Source: Hymenobacter radiodurans (GTDB taxonomy: Bacteria; Bacteroidota; Bacteroidia; Cytophagales; Hymenobacteraceae). From it: a stretch of 64,000 bases of DNA. Position 1 is the first letter of the stretch. The number at the start of each line of letters is the position of its first letter. Location of the stretch: the NCBI RefSeq assembly GCF_004355185.1, contig NZ_CP037922.1, positions 558,001 through 622,000 on the forward strand, in the 5' to 3' direction. The position numbers and the translations under genes were made by a program. Positions 1-11,198 of this stretch are shown here, one piece after another. Under the pieces are notes generated by a model, which did not search any database, was not told where the DNA came from, and saw only the letters and a list, made by a program, of their open reading frames with translations.

Positions 1-449
1 GCGGTGCTGAGCTAGCTATGGCCTGCCACCTGCGGGTTGCGAGCGAGAATGCTCGTTTTGGCCAGCCTGAGGTGAACCTAGGCTTAATTCCGGGCTACGG
101 CGGCACGCAACGCCTTGCCCAGTTGGTAGGTAAAGGAAAGGCCCTGGAAATGATGCTCACCGGCGACCCTATTAAAGCTGATGAAGCCCTGCGCTTTGGT
201 TTGGTAAATCATGTGGTGCCGCAGGCCGAGCTATTGACTTTTTGCCAGCAACTACTCACGCGTATCCTCAGCAAAGCTCCTTTAGCGGTAGGCTTGGTCA
301 TCGACTGCGTGAATGCTTTTTACGACTCCGAGCGCCACGGCTATCAGACAGAGGCCAACTCCTTCAGCCGGTGCTGCGGCTCCGACGACTTCCGTGAGGG
401 CACTAGCGCTTTCCTCGATAAGCGCCCAGCCGCTTTTACGGGAAATTAA
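1..449 (+). CDS. Enoyl-CoA hydratase/isomerase (crotonase) family, C-terminal part
   Basis: Crotonase-fold enzyme, most likely hydrating 2-enoyl-CoA in fatty acid beta-oxidation. The frame is open to the left edge (first whole codon at base 3), so the gene starts outside the window; the ATG at 18 is internal. Visible family marks: the oxyanion-hole GGAELA at bases 3-20, the first catalytic Glu in FGQPE, the IPGYGGTQ segment, the second Glu in ALEMM, and the C-terminal EGTSAFLDKR. About 148 residues are seen of the usual ~260. The flippase gene starts 11 bases downstream, so the two may be co-transcribed. Substrate chain length cannot be told from this part. Confidence 0.9.
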   Translation, partial: GAELAMACHLRVASENARFGQPEVNLGLIPGYGGTQRLAQLVGKGKALEMMLTGDPIKADEALRFGLVNHVVPQAELLTFCQQLLTRILSKAPLAVGLVIDCVNAFYDSERHGYQTEANSFSRCCGSDDFREGTSAFLDKRPAAFTGN

Positions 450-460
450 GTTAAGCTAGC

Positions 461-1981
461 ATGAGCGTCGCCAAAAAGCTGGCCAGCCAAACGGCTGTGT
501 ACGGCCTGAGCAGCATATTGGGGCGGGCGCTTACGTTCGCTCTGGTGCCGCTGTACACCGCTCGATTTGTACCCGGTGAGTACGGTATTGTTACGGATCT
601 GTATGCCTATGTGGCTTTCCTGAATATCGTATTCACCTACGGTATGGAAACGGCGTATTTCCGTTTCGCCAATCGTCCGGGCACCGACCGCCGCCACTTG
701 TATAGCCAAGTGATGAGCATGCTACTTGTTAGTAGCCTGTTGCTCAGCGGATTTCTGGTGCTACTATCAGGGCCGTTAGCCGACGCGCTCCGCTACCCCG
801 ACCGCGCCACTTATATCGTGTGGCTTGCCTTGGTGCTGGGCCTCGATGCAATTGTGGCTGTGCCATTTGCCCGTCTGCGGCTGGAAAACAAAGCCAAAAA
901 ATTTGCTGCCATTCGCTTCACTAATACCTTGGTGAATGTGGGCTTGTCGCTGTTTTTTATCGTTCTCTGCCGCGATGTGTACGAAGGGCGCATGCTTCCT
1001 GAGCTACGACCTTTGGTGGAGCGCATTTACAATCCTGAGCTGGGAGTAGGGTATATCTTTTTAATCAACTTGATAGCCAACGCCTTGTACGTTCCCCTGC
1101 TCTGGCGTGAGCTGCTAGACTTCCGCTTCCGCCTGAATCTGGCGCCGTTGCGGCCCATGCTGCAATATGCCTACCCGCTTATGCTGATGGGTTTGGCTGG
1201 TATGGTAAACGAGGTAATTGACCGAATTCTGCTCAAATACTGGCTCCCCGAAGGCTTTTATCCTGGCCAAAGCAACCTGACCGCCGTGGGGATTTATGGC
1301 GCTTGCTATAAGCTGGCCATCTTTATGTCATTGGTTATTCAAGCTTTCCGATACGCAGCCGAGCCTTTCTTTTTTTCTCAGGCTGCGGATAAGAATTCAC
1401 CGGCTACGTTTGCTGTTGTTCTAAAGTGGTTTACGCTCTGCTGCGCCGTTATTTTCGTGGTTATCAGCGTCTTTATCGAAGACTTTGGCTTATTACTGCG
1501 CAGTCCTGAGTACCGAACGGGCTTAGCAGTAGTGCCAGTTTTGCTGCTGGCGAACTTGTTTCTGGGAGTGTATTATAACTTATCCGTCTGGTTTAAGCTC
1601 ACCGATAGAACCTACTTCGGTACCTATATCAGCGTTGGTGGGGCCATACTCACTGTTGTGCTCAACCTGCTCCTCATTCCGATACTGGGTTATATGGGCA
1701 GTGCCCTTGCCACGCTGGCTTGCTACTTTATGATGGCCGCTATCTGCTGGTGGCTGGGCAACCGCTACTTTCCGATTCCTTATCCGGTGCTCCGTATCAG
1801 CGTGTGGCTACTAGTGGCTGTTGGGTTGGTTGCCGCTACGTGGTTTATCAACATTGAAAACTACTGGCTACGACACGCTTTTCATTTGTTGGTGTGCCTA
1901 AGCTTTGTGGGGGGCATTTTCTTAGTAGAGCGCGCCGACCTGACGCGTAGTAAGCCCCGACCCCAGGTTAAGCAGGCGTAG
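461..1981 (+). CDS. Polysaccharide/lipid flippase of the MOP superfamily (Wzx/MurJ-like)
   Basis: Inner-membrane protein of 506 residues, almost wholly hydrophobic, with about 12-14 predicted membrane segments and the usual length for oligosaccharide flippases. The N-terminus ([16 protein letters not shown]) matches the first helix typical of Bacteroidota lipopolysaccharide biosynthesis proteins of this superfamily. It probably flips a lipid-linked glycan across the inner membrane. It is followed by dut and a sugar nucleotidyltransferase, an order that recurs in Bacteroidota, which supports a surface-glycan role. The start ATG at 461 lies 11 bases after the preceding stop. The exact substrate is not inferable. 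Confidence 0.85.
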   Translation: MSVAKKLASQTAVYGLSSILGRALTFALVPLYTARFVPGEYGIVTDLYAYVAFLNIVFTYGMETAYFRFANRPGTDRRHLYSQVMSMLLVSSLLLSGFLVLLSGPLADALRYPDRATYIVWLALVLGLDAIVAVPFARLRLENKAKKFAAIRFTNTLVNVGLSLFFIVLCRDVYEGRMLPELRPLVERIYNPELGVGYIFLINLIANALYVPLLWRELLDFRFRLNLAPLRPMLQYAYPLMLMGLAGMVNEVIDRILLKYWLPEGFYPGQSNLTAVGIYGACYKLAIFMSLVIQAFRYAAEPFFFSQAADKNSPATFAVVLKWFTLCCAVIFVVISVFIEDFGLLLRSPEYRTGLAVVPVLLLANLFLGVYYNLSVWFKLTDRTYFGTYISVGGAILTVVLNLLLIPILGYMGSALATLACYFMMAAICWWLGNRYFPIPYPVLRISVWLLVAVGLVAATWFINIENYWLRHAFHLLVCLSFVGGIFLVERADLTRSKPRPQVKQA

Positions 1982-2114
1982 CGCAACATCCAGAAATCAG
2001 AAAAAGCCCCCCAGGCGCAACCCTGACTCTCAGACTTCACTTTTAATAGCGAGCACCTTATATTCGTTTGCCTGTCACTTATTCCCTAGTAATCATTCAA
2101 TCTGCCGTTCGGTC

Positions 2115-2122
2115 TATATTTG
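2115..2122 (+). promoter_or_regulatory. Bacteroidota -7 promoter element (TATATTTG) before dut
   Basis: Perfect match to TAnnTTTG. It ends 4 bases before the dut ATG, so a transcript starting the usual few bases downstream would be leaderless or nearly so. A weaker copy (TATATTCG) lies about 55 bases further upstream and could give a longer leader. No clear -33 TTG is seen. Confidence 0.45.
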
Positions 2123-2126
2123 TCGC

Positions 2127-2561
2127 ATGCTGATTCCTGTTATTAATCGCTCTACGCACCCGCTACCAGCCTATCAGACTGCTCATGCTGCGGGTATGGA
2201 CGTGCGCGCTTATCTCTCAGAACCCATTACCCTGCGCCCCTTGCAGCGTGCGCTCATTCCAACGGGGCTTTTCATGGAAATTCCGGTGGGCTACGAGGTG
2301 CAGGTGCGGCCCCGCAGTGGCCTGGCGTTCAAACACGGTATTGGCATCGTCAATAGTCCAGGTACCATCGATGCTGACTACCGCGGTGAGCTGAAAGTGT
2401 TGCTGGTTAACCTCTCAGATGAGGAGTTTGTGGTACAAGACGGCGAACGCATTGCGCAATTAGTGGTAGCCCGCCACGAAACTGCCATTTGGCAGGAAGC
2501 CGATACGCTAAGCGAAACCACGCGCGGAACAGGTGGCTACGGTAGCACTGGCGTCCATTAG
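2127..2561 (+). CDS. dut: dUTP diphosphatase (dUTPase)
   Basis: Hydrolyses dUTP to dUMP and pyrophosphate, keeping uracil out of DNA and supplying dUMP for thymidylate synthesis. All five motifs of trimeric dUTPases are visible: AGMDVRA (I), RPRSGLA (II), [10 protein letters not shown] with the catalytic Asp (III), GERIAQLVV (IV) and the glycine-rich [10 protein letters not shown] tail (V). At 144 residues it has the standard bacterial length. ATG at 2127 is the only start compatible with motif I. It sits between a flippase and a nucleotidyltransferase gene on the same strand. Confidence 0.97.
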   Translation: MLIPVINRSTHPLPAYQTAHAAGMDVRAYLSEPITLRPLQRALIPTGLFMEIPVGYEVQVRPRSGLAFKHGIGIVNSPGTIDADYRGELKVLLVNLSDEEFVVQDGERIAQLVVARHETAIWQEADTLSETTRGTGGYGSTGVH

Positions 2562-2668
2562 AACGAACGGCACGAACGTTAACAACCTATAGAAGCAACC
2601 CAACTACAGTATTTCAGTTAGTATACATTCCGATCAACTCAAACCAGCAACCACAAACTCCCTACTTC

Positions 2669-3679
2669 ATGAAAATCATCGTCCCGATGGCCGGCATGGG
2701 CAAGCGCATGCGCCCCCACACTCTCACCGTTCCGAAGCCTCTCATTCCGATTGCAGGCAAGCCCATCGTACAGCGCCTCGTGGAGGACATAGCGAAAGTG
2801 TGTGGGGAGCAAGTTGACGAGGTGGCATTTATCATCGGGCGCTTTGGTGAGACGGTTGAGAAAAGTCTGGTTAAAATCGCTGAGTCAGTGGGGGCCAAAG
2901 GGTCTATTTATTATCAGGATGAGCCGCTGGGCACCGCTCACGCCATTCTGTGCGCCAAAGATTCACTCAGCGGACCATTGGTGGTGGCTTTTGCCGACAC
3001 GCTATTTAAGGCTGACTTTACCCTCGATAGCTCCGCTGCGGGCACCATCTGGGTGCAGCGCGTCGATGATCCCAAGCCTTTCGGCGTGGTAAAACTGGAC
3101 GATCAGGGGCAGATCACGGACTTCGTAGAAAAGCCCACTGAGTTTGTATCAGACCTAGCCATTATTGGCATCTACTACTTCCAAGACGGCGACTATCTGC
3201 GCGATGAGCTACAGTATTTGCTCGACAATGATATCAAGGACAAAGGGGAATATCAATTAACCAATGCCCTCGAAAATATGAAGAACAAGGGCACCACGTT
3301 TGTGCCTGGCCGCGTAACTGAGTGGCTCGATTGCGGCAATAAGGACGCCACGGTGTTTACCAACCAGCGCTATCTGGAGTATCTGCAGGAGCGCGGCGAA
3401 AACTTAGTATCTGCATCAGCTACACTCACCAATTCTATTGTCATTCCGCCAGTGTATATTGGTGAGAATGTGAAAATTACTGATTCAGTGGTTGGCCCGC
3501 ATGTATCGTTGGGCAACAATTCGAATGTGCGTCAGGCCGTTGTTTCTAACTCAATAGTGCAGGAATCGGCCACAGTATTGAACACCAATGTGACCAATTC
3601 TATGATTGGTAATCACGCTACCGTCACCGGTGTACCCCATGATTTGAGCCTTGGCGACTATAACACACTGCGTGTGTGA
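2669..3679 (+). CDS. Sugar-phosphate nucleotidyltransferase
   Basis: Transfers an NMP to a sugar-1-phosphate to make an NDP-sugar for cell-surface glycans. The N-terminus carries the nucleotide-binding loop (MAGMGKRMRP) and the PKPLIPIAGKP signature of the glucose-1-phosphate thymidylyltransferase/mannose-1-phosphate guanylyltransferase superfamily; EKP near residue 153 and a following acidic region belong to the active site. Residues ~250-325 contain hexapeptide repeats (VIPPVYIGENVKI, SVVGPHVSLGNNS) predicting a left-handed beta-helix, as in longer members. The length of 336 fits. Nucleotide and sugar specificity remain open. Neighbours (flippase, TPR and EnvC-like genes) point to envelope assembly. 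Confidence 0.88.
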   Translation: MKIIVPMAGMGKRMRPHTLTVPKPLIPIAGKPIVQRLVEDIAKVCGEQVDEVAFIIGRFGETVEKSLVKIAESVGAKGSIYYQDEPLGTAHAILCAKDSLSGPLVVAFADTLFKADFTLDSSAAGTIWVQRVDDPKPFGVVKLDDQGQITDFVEKPTEFVSDLAIIGIYYFQDGDYLRDELQYLLDNDIKDKGEYQLTNALENMKNKGTTFVPGRVTEWLDCGNKDATVFTNQRYLEYLQERGENLVSASATLTNSIVIPPVYIGENVKITDSVVGPHVSLGNNSNVRQAVVSNSIVQESATVLNTNVTNSMIGNHATVTGVPHDLSLGDYNTLRV

Positions 3680-3803
3680 CATTTTTCGCCTCTCGGACGT
3701 TAGCAGTAGCGCGGACTCATATTCCGCTGATTTGTTTAGTGCGAAGCCTGCTTCGTTTTAGTACCTTCTGAACAGCGGATTGTCAGTCCGCGCTCCTGCG
3801 TCC

Positions 3804-5635
3804 ATGAGTCGTATTTCTGCCTTTGTTTTTCTGCTGATCAGCCTACTGTTTGCCGTTCCGGCGTGGGCGCAGCAATCTGCGCCTGCCAAAGCGGATGCGC
3901 CTAGTAAAAAGTCTGAAAAACCGGATAAGCCACGCAAGCTTAGTCGGCGAGAGAAAAAAGAGCTTAGCCGCCGTGCCGAAGTAGAGGCCGCCCAGCTCCG
4001 GGTAGGCGCTAACTTGTCGGACCGCGACCGGGATATGAGTGAGTCTTACTTCGTGGACGGAGTGAAGTATGTGCTGCTGGAAGACTACAACAAAGCGCTG
4101 GAGCGCCTGCTGAAAGCGTATGCGCTCAACCCCACCAACGCGGCTATTAATTATAAAATAGCCGAAACCAACCTGCTGAGCGGGAACCTGAAAGACGCGA
4201 CCAACTTTGCGCAGGCCGCCGTCAAATATGCCCCCAGAATGCCTATTACTACTTGTTGCTGGCGCAGGTTTATACTTCGCAGAAGCAGTTCGACAAGGCT
4301 ACACAGGTTTATACCAGCCTAATTAAGGAAGTACCAGATTCCGACTACTACCTGTTCAATCTGGCTGACTTGTATATGGCGCAGGGCAAGTTGAATGAGG
4401 CGCTGGCTACCTTTGAGCAAGCGGAGAAGAAATTTGGCCCCCTGGACGAGGTTTCTTTCAAAAAGCAGCAGATTTATCTCAAGCAGAACAATCTGGAAAA
4501 AGCTCTCCAGGAAGGGGAGGCTCTGATAAAAGCCAACCCGGAGGAAGTGCGCTACGTGTTAGCACAGGCGGAGATGTATGCTTCCAATAACCGGATGCCC
4601 GATGCCATTCGGTTAAGTGAGCAGGCTCTGAGGCAGGACCCCGATAATCCGCAGGCCCGCATGATTCTGGCCGATATATACCGCATACAAGGCAACGCAG
4701 TGGAATCGGCCAAGCAGATCAAATTGGCCTTTGCCAGTCCAGCGCTGGACATTGATGATAAGGTGCGCATCCTGGTCGATTATATCAAGCAGCTACCCAA
4801 CCCAGCAATTGAACAAACAGCCCTTGATTTGGCGGTTATTACTACCAAAGTTCACCCCAAGGAGGCCAAAGCGTTTTCAGTAGCTGGCGATTTACAGACC
4901 ATTACGGGCCATAAGGCCGCTGGGCGGGAGGCTTATTTGCAGGCCATCCAACTCGATGATTCCAAGTTTCTGCTCTGGCAGCAAGTCGTGCTGATTGATG
5001 CAGAGCTAAACCAAACGGATTCATTGTTGCGTCACACCGAGCGTGCCCTAGAATTGTTTCCCAACCAAGCCGCTATGTGGTTTTACAATGGGGTAGCTCA
5101 TATTTTGGACAAGAAGCCCGTAAAAGGCGTGAAGTCGCTGGAATACGGCCGGAAACTAGCTACCGACAACCCTGAGCTGCTGTCGCAATTTGACACGCAG
5201 CTGGGCGATGCTTACCACGAGCTGAAGGAATACGCCAAGTCGGATGCCGCGTATGAGGCAGCATTGAGCTTTGATGCTAACAATGCGCAGGCGCTGAACA
5301 ATTACAGCTATTATTTATCGTTGAGAGGCGAAAAGCTGGACAAGGCGAAGGAAATGTCAGGCAAACTAGTCAAGCAGTTTCCCGATAACGACACCTATCT
5401 GGATACCTACGCCTGGGTATTATACAAACTCAAAGACTATCAAGGGGCCAAGCAAGCGCTAGAAAAAGCCCTAAAATCGACCACCGATGCCACTGTGATC
5501 GAGCATTATGGTGATGTGTTATTTCAACTGGGCGAAAAAGACAAGGCCGTGACTCAGTGGCAACGTGCCCAGAAGGCCGGCGGCGCATCAGCGTTCATCG
5601 TCCGCAAGATCAAAGACCAAAAATTGTATGAGTAA
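3804..5635 (+). CDS. TPR-repeat periplasmic protein (frameshifted)
   Basis: Exported tetratricopeptide-repeat protein; probably a scaffold for envelope processes. Start chosen at the ATG at 3804 because a signal peptide follows at once (FVFLLISLLFAVPAWAQQ); the frame extends upstream only through non-ATG codons. After a Lys/Arg-rich linker, TPR units run to the end. The frame breaks at the C5 run 4231-4235: one more C joins VKYAP to QNAYYYLLLAQVYTSQKQ with perfect TPR register, giving about 610 residues. This is therefore one gene, most likely with a one-base error. It overlaps the next gene by 8 bases (ATGAGTAA), showing translational coupling. Confidence 0.85.
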
Positions 5636-6395
5636 CCGCTTTTTGCTGCTTTTTCTAGTCGCTACTATTACGCTGGGAAGCTGCGCCCGCAAGGCAGTTC
5701 CCACCAAAACCGTCATACCACCGACTAGCAATGCAGTTCGGGCCAATAACGTAGAGTTTCGATATCTCTCGGCCAAAGGCAAAGCGCAGATTGAGCAGAA
5801 TGGTAATAAGCTCCCCAATGCGAACCTGACGCTACGGATCCGTCGCGACAGTGTTATTTGGATATCAGTATCGGTAGCAGGCTTTGAGGGCGTGCGCGCT
5901 TCCATTACTCAAGACTCAGTGCGGGTACTTAATAAATTGCAGCGAGAATATTACGTCGGTGATTTTGCCTACTTGAGTCGTCAGCTTAATGTACCGGTTT
6001 CCTTTGCACAGGTGCAGGCTTTGCTGCTTGGCAACTACCTTCCTGCCACCAATGGAACTGAGCCCACAATAACGACGGAGGGAGCTATGCAGCGCATACA
6101 ATACAACCAAGCCAGCTTATTTATTGAGCAGCTTATTGGAATGAGCTTGGGTAAACTCCAAAAGCTTAGCGTGCGTGATGAAGCCAGCAAAAATAATCTG
6201 TTGGTTGACTACTCTGACTTTCGTGCGCTAACCCCTACTAATCAGAGTTTTGCTCATAGTACGGTGCTTCAGGTGCAGCAGGCCAACGGTCAGAACAAGT
6301 CATCGGCTGCTATTAATTACCGCAACGTGGACGTGGACACCGAGCGGCTAGATTTCCCGTTCTCGGTACCTTCGGGCTATGTACGCAAAAAGTAA
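5628..6395 (+). CDS. DUF4292-family lipoprotein
   Basis: Predicted lipoprotein of 255 residues. The start at 5628 overlaps the preceding stop and yields a short signal peptide ending in the lipobox LGSC. The rest is a beta-rich LolA/LolB-like sequence (KGKAQIEQ..., repeated short strands) as in family DUF4292, which in Bacteroidota lies next to a TPR gene and an EnvC-type gene, exactly as here. A role as outer-membrane lipoprotein in envelope biogenesis is inferred; no activity is established to my knowledge. It overlaps the downstream EnvC-like gene by 17 bases, so the three genes form a tight operon. Confidence 0.8.
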   Translation: MSNRFLLLFLVATITLGSCARKAVPTKTVIPPTSNAVRANNVEFRYLSAKGKAQIEQNGNKLPNANLTLRIRRDSVIWISVSVAGFEGVRASITQDSVRVLNKLQREYYVGDFAYLSRQLNVPVSFAQVQALLLGNYLPATNGTEPTITTEGAMQRIQYNQASLFIEQLIGMSLGKLQKLSVRDEASKNNLLVDYSDFRALTPTNQSFAHSTVLQVQQANGQNKSSAAINYRNVDVDTERLDFPFSVPSGYVRKK

Positions 6396-7752
6396 GCGCT
6401 GGCTATGCTGGTGGCTGATCGTATTAATGGTAGCGCAAGTAGCTCCATCAGTGGCTCAGCAGCGCAGTAAAAGCACGGCTACGCGCAAAGCCCCTGCCCG
6501 GAAAAGCACCACCAAGTCGAAAGCACAGCTGGAGCGCGAGCGCCTAGCTAACCTGCGCCGGATTCGGGAAGCCAGCCGCATTCTGAGTCAGACCCAGAAG
6601 CAGAAGGAAGCTTCTCTGGGCCAGCTGAACGCACTCAAAGAAAAGCTGGACGTACAGAAGGGCGTTATCCGCAATATTTCCTCGGAGCTGAAATACATTG
6701 AGTCGGATGTGCGGCAGACGGAAACCCAGGTGCAGCAAACGCAGCAAAGCCTGGAGCAGCTGAAGAGCGAATATGCTCGGCTAATTTATGCGTCTTCCAA
6801 AACGGCGAATAGCTATAACCGCCTGATGTTTTTGTTTGCGGCCGAGTCGTTCAATCAGCTCATGCTGCGCATGCGCTATGTTCGGCAATACTCGGAGGTG
6901 CGGAAGACCCAAGCGGCTCAGATTACGAGCGTGCAGCAGCGCCTCAATCGCCAACTGACGGGCCTGACGGAGAAGAAGCAGGAAAAGAGCAGCTTACTTA
7001 CTACGCAGTTGGCGGAGAATCGTAACCTCAGTACTCTGAAGGTGCAACAGGACCAAGTGGTTACGAAGCTAAGTCGCCAAGAGGAAAACCTGCGCCAAGA
7101 GCTAGCCAATCGTCAGGAAGCCGTTAGAAAGCTTGATAACCTGATTGCGCAACGCGTGCGCGAAGAAATAGCCCGCGCCGCCCGGGTAGCGGCGGCCAAA
7201 GCAGCCGCCAAAGCGGCAGCCGAGCGTGCCGCCGCCGGTAGCAGCAGCCCTGGTAGCACAGCTCGTACGAGCCCGGCAGCCGAAGCCGCCGCTACCCGTG
7301 TCGACCGCATTACGCTCACGCCTGAGATTGCCAGCATTTCCTCTTCATTTGCCGAGAACAGGGGGCGCATGCTGTGGCCTGTAGCACGCGGATTTATCTC
7401 TCAACACTTCGGGCGCCACGCGCATCCAGTGCTCAAAAACGTAATTGTGGAGAACCGTGGCGTCGATATTCAGACGAGCGCCGGAGAAGCAGTGCGCGCT
7501 GTTTCGGCCGGTAAAGTGCTTACTGTTACTAGTATAGCAGGGATGAATAACATCGTAATGGTGCAGCACGGCGAATACTTCACGGTGTATGCCAAGCTAC
7601 GCAGCGTAACGGTAAGTGAGGGTGACCAAGTGCAGGCCAAGCAGTCAATTGGTACCGTGTACACCAATTCGGAGGGCACATCAGAACTACAGTTTCAGGT
7701 GTGGCGCAACAGCTCCAACCTGAACCCCGAAAGCTGGCTGGGACAAAAGTAG
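6379..7752 (+). CDS. EnvC-like murein hydrolase activator (degenerate LytM domain)
   Basis: Exported protein of 457 residues: signal peptide (residues 1-26, ending SVAQQ), basic linker, long coiled coil (about 45-255, rich in Q/E/L/K), Ala-rich helix, then a C-terminal LytM/M23 domain (about 330-457). The catalytic zinc ligands are replaced: HxGxD becomes NRGVD, and the usual HxH strand reads ELQFQVW. This is the arrangement of EnvC, which activates amidases instead of cutting peptidoglycan itself. A role in amidase activation during cell separation is inferred. It overlaps the DUF4292 gene upstream. Only His in GRHAHP near the domain start remains of the metal site. Confidence 0.85.
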   Translation: MYAKSKRWLCWWLIVLMVAQVAPSVAQQRSKSTATRKAPARKSTTKSKAQLERERLANLRRIREASRILSQTQKQKEASLGQLNALKEKLDVQKGVIRNISSELKYIESDVRQTETQVQQTQQSLEQLKSEYARLIYASSKTANSYNRLMFLFAAESFNQLMLRMRYVRQYSEVRKTQAAQITSVQQRLNRQLTGLTEKKQEKSSLLTTQLAENRNLSTLKVQQDQVVTKLSRQEENLRQELANRQEAVRKLDNLIAQRVREEIARAARVAAAKAAAKAAAERAAAGSSSPGSTARTSPAAEAAATRVDRITLTPEIASISSSFAENRGRMLWPVARGFISQHFGRHAHPVLKNVIVENRGVDIQTSAGEAVRAVSAGKVLTVTSIAGMNNIVMVQHGEYFTVYAKLRSVTVSEGDQVQAKQSIGTVYTNSEGTSELQFQVWRNSSNLNPESWLGQK

Positions 7753-7838
7753 AACCGGAAAGCGGGTGGTTAGCTGCTGGCTCAGTCGCCGTGTGTTGGT
7801 GTTTTTGCCCCCAGTAGCTAGTAAATGCCCCAGGCGCA

Positions 7839-8867
7839 TTACTGCACAACCGTCTGCACGTAGAAGCGTTCGAGTAAGTGAGTGATTTGGGCGGTTTCGA
7901 TCAGAAAGCCATCGTGGCCGTAACCAGAATCCATTTCGGCATAAACAGCACCAGGTATGTAGCGGGCTAGAAGCTGCTGCTCCGTGAGCGGAAATAACAC
8001 ATCCGATGTAATGCCGATGACCAGCGTACGAGCCCGTATTCGGCCCAGCGCGGCAGCCACCCCTCCGCGACTGCGGCCCACATTGTGCGAGTCCATGGCT
8101 CTGGACAGCGCCACGTAGGTATAGGCATTGAAGCGCGCCACCAGCTTGTCGCCTTGATACTGTTGATAGGAACTGGCCCGAAAATCAGTAATTTTATCTT
8201 CTTCGGGCTCGTGCTGCGTATTACCGTAGGCCTCGTAGCTGCGGTAGCTAAGAAGGGCCACAGCACGAGCCGCTTTTAAGCCAAACTGCCCCCCAGTCGG
8301 TGTAGCCGAGTGATAGGTAGGGTCGGCGAAGATGGCCAGGCGCTGCGCCTCATTGAAAGCAATACCCCAGGGCGAGTGCTGCGCATTGGTAGCCAGCACA
8401 ACCAAATGCTCAAACACGGTGGGTTGCTGAATAGCCCACTCCAAGGCCTGCTGCCCACCCAATGAACCGCCAATCAGCGTGTGAATCTGACCTATGCCCA
8501 GATGCTGGCGCAACGCTTCGTGCCCCGCTACCATATCACGCACTGTAAGCAGTGGAAAAGTATGGTATGGTGGTTCCCCCGACTCGGTTGGCGTAAGCGG
8601 GCCGGTGGATCCGTAACAAGAGCCCACGATGTTAGCGCATACAATGAAGTGATTTGCCGGATCGAAGTGGCAATTATGACCAAATAAACCCGGCCACCAG
8701 CTAAGCACATCGGCGTTGGCCGTAAGCGCATGACACGCCCATACCACATTGTCGCGGGCGGCATTGAGCGTACCGTAGGTCTGGTAGGCTATCTGCACCC
8801 GAAGCAAAGTCGCACCACTTTCGAGCTGAAGCGGCGCTGGAAGAATAAAGGTCTGATAATCAGTCAT
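7839..8867 (-). CDS. metX: Homoserine O-acetyltransferase
   Basis: Alpha/beta-hydrolase-fold acyltransferase that acetylates homoserine with acetyl-CoA in methionine synthesis; its product feeds MetY encoded just upstream. Seen: the nucleophile elbow GGSLGGQQALEW with the catalytic Ser, the Asp in TSDVLFP, the His in YGHDGF near the C-terminus, and the MetX-typical LGSCYGSTGP-like segment (VGSCYGSTGP). Its 342 residues fit the family (~340-380). The start at 8867 is supported by the immediate PAPLQLESG strand. It lies 268 bases downstream of metY on the same strand, with a hairpin between. Confidence 0.95.
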   Translation of the reverse strand: MTDYQTFILPAPLQLESGATLLRVQIAYQTYGTLNAARDNVVWACHALTANADVLSWWPGLFGHNCHFDPANHFIVCANIVGSCYGSTGPLTPTESGEPPYHTFPLLTVRDMVAGHEALRQHLGIGQIHTLIGGSLGGQQALEWAIQQPTVFEHLVVLATNAQHSPWGIAFNEAQRLAIFADPTYHSATPTGGQFGLKAARAVALLSYRSYEAYGNTQHEPEEDKITDFRASSYQQYQGDKLVARFNAYTYVALSRAMDSHNVGRSRGGVAAALGRIRARTLVIGITSDVLFPLTEQQLLARYIPGAVYAEMDSGYGHDGFLIETAQITHLLERFYVQTVVQ

Positions 8868-8953
8868 GCGAGGCTAGCGAATTCAGAGCCTGGAGGGAAT
8901 CATTGAGGCTGCCACTACAGCAGTTAGACTCGTGACAAATAGTAAAGCGGATT

Positions 8954-9015
8954 TTCAATAGCTCCCAAACCGAGTGAGGCTGCCCAATAAGTAAGCTGAT
9001 TCGGGAGCTATTGAA
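8954..9015 (-). terminator. Hairpin between metY and metX
   Basis: 13-bp perfect arms (TTCAATAGCTCCC at 8954-8966 and its complement at 9003-9015) enclose a 36-base loop. There is no clean U-run, so this could attenuate or process a metY-metX transcript rather than end it. Confidence 0.35.
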
Positions 9016-9135
9016 GGATGGGCAAGGCGGTATCTTTCTTCCATTTCTGCCTTGTCACCCCGCCAAACCGTAGGACTTGTAAACGGAGCACTAGCCGCTG
9101 CAACGGCCTTGCTCAATATCTTCTGCTTGCAACAG

Positions 9136-10719
<1,584 letters not shown>

Positions 10720-10736
10720 CTAAACCGGAAACTGGA

Positions 10737-10889
10737 TTAGCAGCAGCACGCGCAACAACAGCACATTCGCGTAGCCTCACAACTGCTAATGGCAGGGGCC
10801 AAAACGCGGAAACCCGCCAACCAACCAATGCGCAACGATGCGACCGGGGCAGACGGGTGAAGCAAAATGGAAAAAGCAGTGTTTTTCAT
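10737..10889 (-). CDS. Cys-codon-rich 50-residue leader peptide of metY
   Basis: A 50-codon ORF beginning 8 bases after the riboswitch 3' strand and ending 215 bases before metY. Its last 14 codons encode CEATRMCCCCACCC: seven of the last eight residues are Cys, plus one Cys six residues earlier. Such a terminal run of one amino acid is the hallmark of leader peptides whose translation senses the charged tRNA, here tRNA-Cys. Cysteine competes with, or supplies sulfur to, the MetY pathway, so a cysteine sensor makes sense. No classical terminator/antiterminator pair with a U-run is evident downstream; a stem CCTTT/AAAGG lies nearby. Peptide function and mechanism are inferred; homologues in related genomes would settle it. 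Confidence 0.6.
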   Translation of the reverse strand: MKNTAFSILLHPSAPVASLRIGWLAGFRVLAPAISSCEATRMCCCCACCC

Positions 10890-10896
10890 GGCACTC

Positions 10897-11013
10897 AGCT
10901 TATATCTCCCGCGGGCAACATAGCCGAACGGGCAGGAATTGGCACCTTTCAAAACAATGAAGGTTGCCAGCGGGTCAGGGAGCCTGTTCTCTCGCCGCTT
11001 CTGTATAAAATCT
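10897..11013 (-). promoter_or_regulatory. SAM-I (S-box) riboswitch aptamer upstream of metY
   Basis: On the - strand the order of conserved blocks follows the S-box: P1 5' strand TTTTATA, AGAAGCGG, GAGAGA kink-turn side, the short CAGG/CCTG stem, TGACCCGCT, GGCAACC junction, the P3 stem CCTTC/GAAAGG, GGTGCCAATTCC in J3/4, and the returning GAGATATAAG that closes P1 with TTTTATA. I aligned this by eye to the family consensus; the match to GGCAACC and GGTGC-AATTCC is diagnostic. The expected role is to lower metY expression when S-adenosylmethionine is high. The next coding start (leader ORF) is only 8 bases past P1, so P1 could occlude its initiation. Confidence 0.8.
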
Positions 11014-11126
11014 GAAAAACTGTCTCGTCGATAACGAGAAGTACCGGACTGGTAACTGCAAATGTACAGTTCGAAATGAGAACGCCAAATGCACAGCAAT
11101 ATTTTTTACTCCGTGCTAACTCGCTG

Positions 11127-11181
11127 GCTAACAAATAAAAAAGCCCCCAGCAACTTGCTGGGGGCTTTTTTATTTGTTAGC
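11127..11181. terminator. Bidirectional terminator
   Basis: Perfect 27-bp inverted repeat around one central base, with core AAAAAAGCCCCCAGC and its complement and T-runs on both strands. It ends the LysM gene (- strand). Confidence 0.9.
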
Positions 11182-11198
11182 TTTAGCTCAGGGTGTGC

